Shown here in pieces: positions 5,815 to 11,416 of a stretch of 36,334 nt of DNA. The stretch's first letter is position 1. Each line of letters begins with the position of its first letter. This DNA is from a virus: positions 1 through 36,334 of the IMG/VR virus record IMGVR_UViG_3300008262_000160. One strand, given 5' to 3'. The position numbers and the translations under genes were made by a program. The notes below the pieces were generated by a model, which did not search any database, was not told the origin of the DNA, and worked only from the letters and a program-made list of their open reading frames with translations.

Positions 5815-6267
5815 ATGAAAATATCAGAACTTAAAGATGCGCCACGATGGTTATTAAAAGCCGAAGTGGAAAATGAAGACGTTGAAATAATAGATGACAT
5901 AGTAATTTGGCATAAAGGCATATGGGAAAATGGAGTTTGGGAAAATGGAATATGGAAAAATGGAACATGGAAAGGTGGACGGTGGATAAACGGGTATTGG
6001 CAAACTGGAATTTGGGAAAATGGACAATGGGAAAATGGAATGTTTAAGTTTGGCGTCTGGAAAGATGGCTTCTGGGAAAATGGCACTTGGTTAAATGGAT
6101 TTTGGGTAAATGGAGTTTGGGAAAATGGAACTTGGGAATATGGAACTTGGGAAAATGGGACATGGGAAAATGGAATTTGGAGGAGTGGGCTGGTTATTTT
6201 GTCAGGCGAATATATACAGACTTCAGAATCTCCAAAAGAAATAATTAATAAAGAAAACCAATCATGA
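5815..6267 (+). CDS. Trp-pentapeptide repeat protein 7 (W7), 150 aa
   Basis: The head (MKISELKDAPRWLL, with acidic NEDVEIID) precedes about 19 pentapeptide units with one Trp-to-Phe change (MFKFG) and ends with the tail RSGLVILSGEYIQTSESP seen in W5 and W6, then INKENQS. The TGA overlaps the ATG of W8 (ATGA), and AAAGAAAACC within the last codons serves as its ribosome site. This intact tail is the reference that shows the amber codon in W5 to be internal. Function unknown. Confidence 0.85.
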   Translation: MKISELKDAPRWLLKAEVENEDVEIIDDIVIWHKGIWENGVWENGIWKNGTWKGGRWINGYWQTGIWENGQWENGMFKFGVWKDGFWENGTWLNGFWVNGVWENGTWEYGTWENGTWENGIWRSGLVILSGEYIQTSESPKEIINKENQS

Positions 6268-6734
6268 AAATATCAGAATTAGAGAATGCACCTCAATGGT
6301 TGTTAGACGCTGAAGTAGAAGATGAGGACGTTGAAATTACAAAGCCATTTGTAATTTGGCATAAAGGTATATGGTTAAATGGAGTGTGGCATGATGGAGT
6401 TTGGGAGCGTGGAATCTGGAAAAATGGAACATGGAAAGGTGGAATATGGGAAAATGGAACTTGGGAGAATGGAATATGGGAGAGAGGAAATTGGCATGAT
6501 GGGATTTGGGAAAATGGAACATGGAAGAGAGGAACATGGTGTCGTGGCGTTTGGATAGGTGGATGGTGGGGAAATGGATTTTGGGAAAATGGATTGTGGA
6601 TAGATGGTTTTTGGGCAAATGGGTATTGGAATAAAGGCGTTTGGGAAAATGGATTATGGCGCAATGGAACATGGAAAGGTGGACGTTGGCGTCGTGGATT
6701 TTGGAAAGATTGGATTTGGGAAAATGGAATTTAG
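6264..6734 (+). CDS. Trp-pentapeptide repeat protein 8 (W8), ends at premature amber
   Basis: After the head (MKISELENAPQWLL, acidic EDEDVEIT) there are about 25 pentapeptide units, then TAG at 6732-6734. The frame stays open for 29 more codons to TAA at 6822-6824 and continues the repeat in register: the amber sits exactly where a unit Trp is expected (NGI-stop-HGGIWNTG). TGG to TAG is one transition. The extension then leaves the repeat and ends in a non-repeat tail (EFEKIHVAINELPYKN). So this is a full-length gene of 186 codons with a nonsense change, or an amber that is sometimes read through. The 5' part is nearly identical to W6. Confidence 0.8.
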   Translation: MKISELENAPQWLLDAEVEDEDVEITKPFVIWHKGIWLNGVWHDGVWERGIWKNGTWKGGIWENGTWENGIWERGNWHDGIWENGTWKRGTWCRGVWIGGWWGNGFWENGLWIDGFWANGYWNKGVWENGLWRNGTWKGGRWRRGFWKDWIWENGI

Positions 6735-6824
6735 CATGGCGGCATTTGGAATACAGGATGGCGGCTAGGTGGAGAATTTGAAAAAATCCACGTAGCAATT
6801 AATGAATTACCATATAAAAATTAA
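6735..6824 (+). pseudogene. In-frame remnant of the W8 C-terminus after the amber codon
   Basis: Ninety bases in the frame of W8 encode HGGIWNTGWRLGG and a 16-residue tail before TAA. The preserved pentapeptide register shows it was recently part of W8. It would be translated only by amber suppression or read-through. Confidence 0.65.
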
Positions 6825-6886
6825 AGCTTTTTCAAAATATAATCAATAAATTTATTTAGCATTAAAAATTTTAAATAAAATTAAAA

Positions 6887-6915
6887 TTGATTTTTAATTA
6901 TTAATTTGTTACAAT
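6887..6915 (+). promoter_or_regulatory. Rightward sigma70-like promoter for the ERF operon
   Basis: TTGATT (6887-6892), a 17-base spacer and TACAAT (6910-6915) lie 60 bases before the ERF start codon. The 6825-6974 interval is otherwise very AT rich and holds no other gene. The ribosome site AGATAGGAAAAAAA precedes the ATG at 6975. Confidence 0.7.
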
Positions 6916-6974
6916 GATCAAGAAAATAAAATCATGAGTTAATTAAAATTAATTTTATTAAGATAGGAAAAAAA

Positions 6975-7622
6975 ATGAACACAAATACAATGTATAAAGA
7001 TTTTATTAAAGCTCAAAAAGAATTTGAGCCTGCATTAAAAAACAGCACAAATCCTCATTTTAGAAGCAAATACGCTGATTTAAGTGTATGCATAGATGCT
7101 GTTAAAGATGCTTTAAACAACAATAACTTTTCTTTAATACAAAAAAATCATGAAAATGAAAACGGAGTTGCTGTTGAGACAATATTTTTGCATGAATCTG
7201 GCGAATTTATTTCCTCTGGGATATTAAAGCTTCCTGCATCAAAACAAGACGCTCAAGGATATGGATCAGCATTAACTTATGCAAGAAGATATAGCTTAAT
7301 GTCTGTTTGCGGTATAGCCGCAGAAGATGATGATGGCGAACAGGCATCTAAAACCCAAGCATTAAAACAAGCGGTATATTCAAAACCTGTTCTTAAAAAA
7401 GAAACAAATGAAATACAAGATAATCCTTTTGCAAAAGAAGCTAAAGATCATGCTAAAAAAGGAACTGAAGAGTTTACCAAATGGGCAAAAAATTTAAGCG
7501 AAGAACAAAAAAAAGCTTTGGAGCCATTAAAGCAAGCTTTATGGTCAGAGGCTAAAGATATAGATAATTTAAACAAACTTGAAAAAAGGTTTGATGCAAC
7601 AATAATTGATAGGGGTATCTAA
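6975..7622 (+). CDS. erf: ERF-family single-strand annealing protein
   Basis: The 215-residue protein matches the ERF superfamily of phage recombinases, which anneal complementary single strands and support recombination-dependent replication or circularisation. Family marks are the N-terminal FIKAQKEFEPALKNS, then NPHFRSKYADL (about residues 26-36), and QGYGSALTYARRYSLMSVCGI (about 94-114) followed by the acidic AEDDDGEQ. The C-terminal third is Lys and Glu rich, probably flexible or helical, and variable in the family. The stop and the next ATG share a base (TAATG). SSB (9272) and a VRR-NUC nuclease (8825) lie nearby, a usual companion set. Its substrates in this genome may include the 15-bp repeats of the Trp-repeat genes. 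Confidence 0.9.
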   Translation: MNTNTMYKDFIKAQKEFEPALKNSTNPHFRSKYADLSVCIDAVKDALNNNNFSLIQKNHENENGVAVETIFLHESGEFISSGILKLPASKQDAQGYGSALTYARRYSLMSVCGIAAEDDDGEQASKTQALKQAVYSKPVLKKETNEIQDNPFAKEAKDHAKKGTEEFTKWAKNLSEEQKKALEPLKQALWSEAKDIDNLNKLEKRFDATIIDRGI

Positions 7623-7906
7623 TGATAGATGATTTAAATAAACGAACAACTGTCCCGCCAATATTAACCTACATATTAACTGTAGGTTTTTTTATTATCA
7701 TATTTTTTCTTTTTAAATATCAAATACCAAAAGAAAATAAAGCTGCTTTATACACAATTATAGGGGCATATACGACGGCATATCTTGGATGTATGACGTA
7801 TTGGTTTGGCACAACGTTTGCATCAAATCATAAAGATACGCTGCTCTATAAAAGCAAGCCTATGGAACATGTCCAAGAAATTAAATCTGATCAACAAAAA
7901 ATATAA
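7622..7906 (+). CDS. Holin-like small membrane protein, 94 aa
   Basis: Two hydrophobic segments are visible (about residues 13-37 and 45-66), then YWFGTTFASNHKDTLLYKSKP and a polar C-terminal tail. The pattern Y-[WY]-F-G-[ST]-[ST]-x-x-S-x-x-K after a membrane helix is common in small phage membrane proteins often annotated as holin-like or of unknown function. It overlaps the ERF stop by one base and lies in the recombination operon, not next to the endolysin gene at 32285. Holin activity is therefore uncertain. Confidence 0.7.
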   Translation: MIDDLNKRTTVPPILTYILTVGFFIIIFFLFKYQIPKENKAALYTIIGAYTTAYLGCMTYWFGTTFASNHKDTLLYKSKPMEHVQEIKSDQQKI

Positions 7907-7907
7907 T

Positions 7908-7923
7908 TGTTCTACGTAGAACA
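7908..7923. promoter_or_regulatory. Perfect 16-bp palindrome after the ERF operon
   Basis: TGTTCTACGTAGAACA is identical to its reverse complement and begins two bases after the stop at 7906. It is followed by GTTTAATC, not a clear T run, so an operator is as likely as a weak terminator. A second dyad and a promoter follow within 55 bases. Confidence 0.55.
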
Positions 7924-7939
7924 GTTTAATCAATAAAAG

Positions 7940-7954
7940 TCATACATTGTATGA
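7940..7954. promoter_or_regulatory. 15-bp dyad just upstream of the 7961 promoter
   Basis: TCATACA-T-TGTATGA is a 7+1+7 dyad that ends six bases before the TTGACA at 7961. It is flanked by an A run to the left and a T run to the right, so it could also act as a terminator for the ERF operon. Its position suits a regulator of the receiver-domain gene. Confidence 0.5.
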
Positions 7955-7960
7955 TTTTTA

Positions 7961-7989
7961 TTGACAACAAAAATATAATATAATATATT
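7961..7989 (+). promoter_or_regulatory. Strong rightward promoter for the receiver-domain gene
   Basis: A perfect TTGACA (7961-7966), 17-base spacer and TATATT (7984-7989) lie about 30 bases before the start codon at 8020. Two dyads immediately upstream (7908-7923 and 7940-7954) suggest regulation. Confidence 0.8.
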
Positions 7990-8019
7990 AAATTTTATAA
8001 GTAACAAAAAGGATATATG

Positions 8020-8349
8020 ATGAAAATTTTACTGAGTGAATCTCAAGAAATATTTAGAACTGGAATCGCAAAAATATTAAATGATCTTAATTTTTTTGTT
8101 GAAATAGCAGATGATTTAATTTCTTTTAAAAAAAAGCTAGATAATAGCTTTGATATTATTATATTTGATGTTGAAATGCTTGGTGATTATGCATTCAATA
8201 TTGCAAATGAAATGCAATGTAACCCATTTAGAGAAACATTATTAATAGCTACATTCTATGATATCAAAAATAATAAAATACCTAATTTATTTGAAAAAAA
8301 TGTACATAAACCTTTTAACAAAAATAAATTATTAAACATTTTGCATTAA
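8020..8349 (+). CDS. Stand-alone response-regulator receiver domain
   Basis: The 109-residue protein fits the whole length of a CheY/NarL-type receiver: strand 1 and loop MKILLSESQE, helix IFRTGIAKIL, strand FDIIIFD with the phospho-acceptor Asp at residue 50, VEMLGDY after it, LLIAT with Thr78 and HKPF with Lys97. Asp50, Thr78 and Lys97 are the conserved acceptor, Thr/Ser and Lys. The acidic pair in the first loop is Glu7-Ser8 instead of Asp-Asp, so metal binding and phosphorylation may be altered. No output domain is attached and no kinase is visible in the window. An ATG at 8017 is also present, but the AAGGA ribosome site fits 8020 better. It may tap a host phosphorelay or act phosphate-independently. 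Confidence 0.75.
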   Translation: MKILLSESQEIFRTGIAKILNDLNFFVEIADDLISFKKKLDNSFDIIIFDVEMLGDYAFNIANEMQCNPFRETLLIATFYDIKNNKIPNLFEKNVHKPFNKNKLLNILH

Positions 8350-8360
8350 GGAGCGAAATA

Positions 8361-8588
8361 ATGAATGACAGATTAACATACCGACAAACGGCTATATTTT
8401 TAGAAAAAAGTTTTCAATCAATTGTTTATCTTGCTAAAAAAGGTCATCTAGGAGAAATTACTCACTGTGATTCTGGTAACTGCAATTTGATTTCTAAAGA
8501 AAATATAATGAAATATTTAGAGAAACAAGAGCAAAAAAAAACAAAAACATTAGATGAATTACGAAAAAAAGAAAAATCTATTTTATAA
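8361..8588 (+). CDS. Small helix-turn-helix protein, excisionase/MerR-like
   Basis: The 75-residue product starts LTYRQTAIFLEKSFQSIVYLAKKG, the usual layout of the HTH_17/excisionase-type winged helix (helix, turn, recognition helix, then a basic turn), followed by a wing with two cysteines (HCDSGNC) and L-I-S-K-E-N-I-M-K-Y-L, the typical closing helix. The C-terminus is a Lys/Glu-rich helix. It lies 11 bases after the receiver-domain gene with GGAGCG as ribosome site, so the two form a unit and could work together as sensor and DNA-binding partner. There is no integrase in the window, so a regulator is more likely than an excisionase. Confidence 0.7.
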   Translation: MNDRLTYRQTAIFLEKSFQSIVYLAKKGHLGEITHCDSGNCNLISKENIMKYLEKQEQKKTKTLDELRKKEKSIL

Positions 8589-8739
8589 TTTTTTCAAAAA
8601 TTTGAAATGTAGTTTTTAAACAAATTGCAGCTTCAAATGCATAATAAGCTATGTATCCCGCCATTAAAAAGCGGGATATTTTTTTTGATATTTTTATTTT
8701 TATTTCTAATGGATGAATCGCTTTTTTAATCGTTTTCAT
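8578..8739 (-). CDS. Possible small basic protein, 53 aa, overlapping a terminator hairpin
   Basis: A reverse frame of 53 residues starts at ATG 8739, with AGGA at a good distance, and ends inside the last codons of the rightward HTH gene. The product is Lys/Ile rich at the N-terminus and contains one moderately hydrophobic stretch (FLMAGYIAYYAFEAAICL). It lies downstream of the leftward nuclease gene at 8825. Against it: the frame contains the strong terminator hairpin at 8654-8678, and composition alone could give such a frame here. Low confidence. Confidence 0.35.
   Translation of the reverse strand: MKTIKKAIHPLEIKIKISKKISRFLMAGYIAYYAFEAAICLKTTFQIFEKIIK
8654..8686 (+). terminator. Rho-independent terminator after the receiver/HTH genes
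   Basis: TATCCCGC (8654-8661) pairs with GCGGGATA (8671-8678) across a 9-base loop and is followed by eight T residues. This is the clearest intrinsic terminator in the window and ends the rightward unit before the leftward nuclease gene. Confidence 0.85.
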
Positions 8740-8824
8740 TATCAAGTCCTATACAGGCATAATTAATATCATATTTTGTACAAAATTAACATAAGAAAAA
8801 GATTAATGATTTGTGAGATATTTG

Positions 8825-9202
8825 CTAAATAGTGCCTATATCTGTTGCAAAACAAGCGTCCCCGCCCATATCAATTACTATATCTAAAAAATTTTTTTGA
8901 GCAACCTCTCTTTCGTCAGCTTTGTATTTCCATCCAGTTATTTTTACTTCTCTACACATAAACAAGCCAACGGTTTTGCCTACCATGTCTTGAGTTATGG
9001 TTACTTTTTTTATTCCAATCAAATCTGATGATTTAATTGTTGAATTTGTTTTTTTGGAATCATTTGCAAGGCCATATCTTATTAGTCTACCATTTCTATC
9101 ACGTAATGCTCCAGAATTATTTCGCCATAAAATATGGCCTTTAGCAGCTGCCTCTTCTTGAATTAACTTTACAATATCGGTTTCTTTTAATTTATTGTTC
9201 AT
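8825..9202 (-). CDS. VRR-NUC domain nuclease
   Basis: The 125-residue protein matches phage VRR-NUC nucleases (PD-(D/E)XK fold), which cut branched or mismatched DNA. Visible marks are the N-terminal KETDIVKLIQEEAAAKGHILWRNN, the catalytic-type SSDLIGI with Asp60, then G-L-F-M-C-R-E-V-K with Glu85 and Lys87, and the conserved AQKNFLDIVIDMGGDACF containing Gln102. The catalytic residues expected of the family are present and the length is normal. It is the only leftward gene between the rightward operons and starts 70 bases from the divergent SSB gene, so the shared region at 9203-9271 probably holds both promoters. It likely processes recombination or replication intermediates with ERF and SSB. 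Confidence 0.85.
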   Translation of the reverse strand: MNNKLKETDIVKLIQEEAAAKGHILWRNNSGALRDRNGRLIRYGLANDSKKTNSTIKSSDLIGIKKVTITQDMVGKTVGLFMCREVKITGWKYKADEREVAQKNFLDIVIDMGGDACFATDIGTI

Positions 9203-9233
9203 TATTAAATTTATTGACTATTATATATTTGTG

Positions 9234-9251
9234 TGGGATTATAACATCCCA
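9234..9251. promoter_or_regulatory. Dyad around a -10-like element in the nuclease/SSB divergent region
   Basis: TGGGAT (9234-9239) and ATCCCA (9246-9251) are inverted arms around TATAAC, which could be the -10 of the SSB promoter; TTGACT lies upstream but with a 20-base spacer. A repressor bound here would cover the -10 site. The arrangement is seen; regulation is inferred. Confidence 0.4.
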
Positions 9252-9271
9252 ATATATAAAAGGAAAATAAA

Positions 9272-9682
9272 ATGTCAATGAACGTTAATAAAGTTATTTT
9301 AATAGGCCACGTCGGAATAGATCCTGTATGTAACAAACTTGCAAATGATATGAGTGTTTGTAAATTTACCTTGGCAACAAATGAAAAATTCTTTTCAAAA
9401 AAAGATAACGAAAAAAAAAGCCTGGTAGAATGGCATAACGTTAGTTGTTTTGGAAAACTTGCCGATGTAATGATTACCTATTTGAAAAAAGGTCAAACAG
9501 TATATGTTGAAGGTAAAATTAAGTCTTCAAAATATAAAGATAAAGAAGGTAATGATAGAATGTATTTCTCAATTACTGCCAATGAAATAATTATACTTTC
9601 AGAGAAGAATGATAATTATAATGAGCAACCAAAAGATCATACATTTGACCTGCCATTTAAAGACGATGAAATACCTTTTTAA
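9272..9682 (+). CDS. ssb: Single-stranded DNA-binding protein
   Basis: The 136-residue product is a typical bacterial-type SSB. The OB fold spans about residues 4-110 with NKVILIGHVGIDP at the start, FTLATNEKF, VEWHNVSCFGKLAD and LKKGQTVYVEGKI in order, then a short linker. It ends in DLPFKDDEIPF, the acidic tip that recruits partner proteins, so it can probably contact host replication and repair factors. Ribosome site AAAGGAAAA precedes the ATG. With ERF and the VRR-NUC nuclease it forms the recombination module. Confidence 0.95.
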   Translation: MSMNVNKVILIGHVGIDPVCNKLANDMSVCKFTLATNEKFFSKKDNEKKSLVEWHNVSCFGKLADVMITYLKKGQTVYVEGKIKSSKYKDKEGNDRMYFSITANEIIILSEKNDNYNEQPKDHTFDLPFKDDEIPF

Positions 9683-9693
9683 CAAAATGCAAA

Positions 9694-9720
9694 ACTGGAG
9701 GATACGAAAGTATCCTCAGT
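9694..9720. terminator. Hairpin terminator between convergent SSB and leftward late genes
   Basis: GAGGATAC (9698-9705) and GTATCCTC (9710-9717) form an 8-bp stem with a GAAA tetraloop, extended by ACT/AGT with one bulged G. The leftward side is followed by CAGTTTTGCATTTTG, so it probably stops transcription from both sides. It is the meeting point of the early rightward and late leftward blocks. Confidence 0.7.
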
Positions 9721-9723
9721 ATA

Positions 9724-9942
9724 TTAACTAGCAATTTCGTGAACGTCGTCATTTACTTCTTTAACGTCAGCAACAACATCTTTAACATCATTAGCTGTTT
9801 TAGTAATGTCGCTAATTAACTCTTCAACTTCAGCTAATCTGCCAGCAACTTGACTGTGTTGAGTTACAACATTTGACAAAACATTTTTTAATTCTGAAGC
9901 TCTTTTCATTAGCTTATCTATTGATAACATTTTTTTCTCCAA
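9724..9942 (-). CDS. Small coiled-coil protein, 72 aa
   Basis: The product is almost entirely a predicted coiled coil with Val, Leu and Ile at heptad spacing (for example LAEVEELISDITKTANDVKD and ADVKEVNDDVHE). It is acidic, with no cysteine or aromatic core. It is the last gene of the leftward late block, after the fibre genes and the small basic protein, so a virion accessory, spanin-like or chaperone role is possible, but no signal peptide is present. Ribosome site TTGGAG. Family not recognised. Confidence 0.65.
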   Translation of the reverse strand: MEKKMLSIDKLMKRASELKNVLSNVVTQHSQVAGRLAEVEELISDITKTANDVKDVVADVKEVNDDVHEIAS

Positions 9943-9966
9943 TTTATAAAGTGGTGATGATTCACT

Positions 9967-9990
9967 AACGCAGAACCATCTAACTGCGTT
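9967..9990. other. Hairpin between two small late genes
   Basis: AACGCAG (9967-9973) and CTGCGTT (9984-9990) form a 7-bp stem with a 10-base loop. The leftward side is not followed by a T run, so it may be an mRNA stability or processing element and not a terminator. Confidence 0.4.
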
Positions 9991-10017
9991 CTCTTCAAAG
10001 AATCAAAAAAGTTTAAA

Positions 10018-10191
10018 CTAATATTTTACATTTTTCAATTTTGGATTAGCTTTTTTGGCTTTTTTTGATGCATTTCTTGAAGCCGATGCCAACATAGCAG
10101 AAGCTTGTTCTTTAGAAACACCTTCCTTTTTGGCAATAGACATTGCTACTTTTTTAAAGCCAGGATGCTTTGCTGTTGTTTTAGTTTTCAT
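10018..10191 (-). CDS. Small basic protein of a conserved phage type, 57 aa
   Basis: From ATG 10191 to TAG 10018 the reverse strand encodes a Lys- and Ala-rich protein: HPGFKKVAMSIAKKEGVS, then EQASAMLASASRNAS and KKAKKANPKLKNV. This layout (G-F-K, K-E-G-V-S, a helix ending in ASRNAS, then K-x-A-N-P-x-L-K) is shared by many small phage proteins near tail genes that I recall as unassigned. Strong positive charge suggests nucleic-acid binding or a packaged basic protein. It lies 24 bases after the gene at 10215-11069. It uses TAG as stop, evidence that TAG is a normal stop in this genome. Confidence 0.7.
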   Translation of the reverse strand: MKTKTTAKHPGFKKVAMSIAKKEGVSKEQASAMLASASRNASKKAKKANPKLKNVKY

Positions 10192-10214
10192 ATTATACTC
10201 GCTATAATTATTTG

Positions 10215-11069
10215 TTAAGCAACAGCAGCACTGGTCGCAATCCAGCTTACAGTTGTGTTTGCGCCTGGATCTCCACTAAATGCTATGTATAAAGTATTTG
10301 CGCCTGGAGCAACTCGTATAATTGAAACTATATTTGTTGCTGTAACAATGCTTGCCGTGACAATACTTGATGCGGTAAGACCTGTAGCCGTAAATGTATT
10401 TGTTGTGCCACCACCTGCATAAACTGCTGTAATGCCTGATTTAATATTAAAGCCAGCATTAGCTAGTTTACCTGCTGTGCCAGAAGCTTTCATTAAATTA
10501 CCATCTACCAGTGCACCTGTTACCACATTAATTTGACCTGTAGCAGCGCCGCAATCTGGAATAGAATAAGTACTAGCTTGGCCATGTGCAGCATTAGTAA
10601 TGATTACATTTGTATCGCCTGTATTAGCTGTTGCTGCCAATCTCAAGCTACCTTTGCTAGCTGTTGCAGGGAAAGATGCTAAATAACCTGCTGTTCCAGA
10701 TAGACCAGCTTGAATGTTACCACCGTTAATTGCTGTTGCCGCATCATCACCAATACTAGATGAAATTGATGAAGTTGAATTGAAGACAGCTATATGATTT
10801 GCTGTTACAGGATAGCTTATTGCTGTCCCACTGGAAGATAATGAAACTACGCCAGTAGAAGACACATTAATAGAAAACTCAAGAGTGCCATAGTCTGTTG
10901 TGTAAACTTGTGCATAATCTGTTGTTTCAAAATTCATTGAACTTTGAAGGCTTGTTAAGTAGCCAGTGGCTGTTACTGTTGCGTATGTATCATCAGTTAA
11001 AATAGCCCACTCTCTGGGTTTTACGCCAACGGCACCTATTGTTTTTTGAACGCATGATAAAATAGACAT
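10215..11069 (-). CDS. Tail fibre or decoration-type structural protein, 284 aa
   Basis: The protein is rich in Ser, Thr, Ala and Gly and poor in charged residues, as in beta-rich phage fibres. It contains the module TASKGSLRLAATANTGDTN, then ITNAAHGQAS-TYSIPD, which is widespread in phage structural proteins and usually sits before or within repeating shaft segments. A conserved N-terminus (QKTIGAVGVKPREWAIL) could attach it to the virion. The C-terminal quarter is beta-rich. AAGGAAATT precedes the ATG. It is part of the leftward fibre gene group 10215-18643. Confidence 0.65.
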   Translation of the reverse strand: MSILSCVQKTIGAVGVKPREWAILTDDTYATVTATGYLTSLQSSMNFETTDYAQVYTTDYGTLEFSINVSSTGVVSLSSSGTAISYPVTANHIAVFNSTSSISSSIGDDAATAINGGNIQAGLSGTAGYLASFPATASKGSLRLAATANTGDTNVIITNAAHGQASTYSIPDCGAATGQINVVTGALVDGNLMKASGTAGKLANAGFNIKSGITAVYAGGGTTNTFTATGLTASSIVTASIVTATNIVSIIRVAPGANTLYIAFSGDPGANTTVSWIATSAAVA

Positions 11070-11118
11070 TTTAATTTCCTTAAATTAATTTGTAATAATT
11101 AAACAATTTGTATATATT

Positions 11119-11394
11119 TTATGGGTATTGTACACCACCGATATACTCCGGTAAACTCATAAGATAATTATATGCTTGAGATGCCGCGCTTAAATCTAAC
11201 GCGCTATCATATGGCACATTAACATAATAAGTAGAAAAGTATGGCGTATAATTTGGCTCCAAACTTTTCAAACTAAATTGAGCATGAAAATTCATGCTTA
11301 CCCTATCACTATTAATTGTGCATTCTCCAACCCAAACTAATGCGTCATTTTGCGTGGCGCCATACCGCGATATGGCTTCATTTAATAAAATCAT
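11119..11394 (-). CDS. Hypothetical fibre-associated protein, 91 aa
   Basis: The product begins ILLNEAISRYGATQNDALVW and contains a beta-rich centre and a helix before the C-terminus (DLSAASQAYNYLMSLPEY). No signal or membrane segment and no family that I recognise. It lies between the repeat fibre at 11417 and the fibre at 10215, same strand, with AAGGAG before the ATG. A small virion component or fibre chaperone is plausible from position only. Confidence 0.6.
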   Translation of the reverse strand: MILLNEAISRYGATQNDALVWVGECTINSDRVSMNFHAQFSLKSLEPNYTPYFSTYYVNVPYDSALDLSAASQAYNYLMSLPEYIGGVQYP

Positions 11395-11416
11395 TTTTTT
11401 CTCCTTAGTTTATAAA

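Noticed and set aside
2859-6734. CRISPR-like or MORN-repeat interpretation of the repeat block
   Set aside because: The 15-bp units are coding, continuous and have no spacers. MORN units are about 23 residues with Y-x-G-x-[WF], not a five-residue period.
2932-6798. Long reverse-strand frames rich in His, Phe, Pro and Ser across the Trp-repeat genes
   Set aside because: They are mirror images of the 15-bp repeat: TGG and GGA codons reversed give CCA and TCC codons without stops. They lack ribosome sites and the head domain is conserved only in the forward frame.
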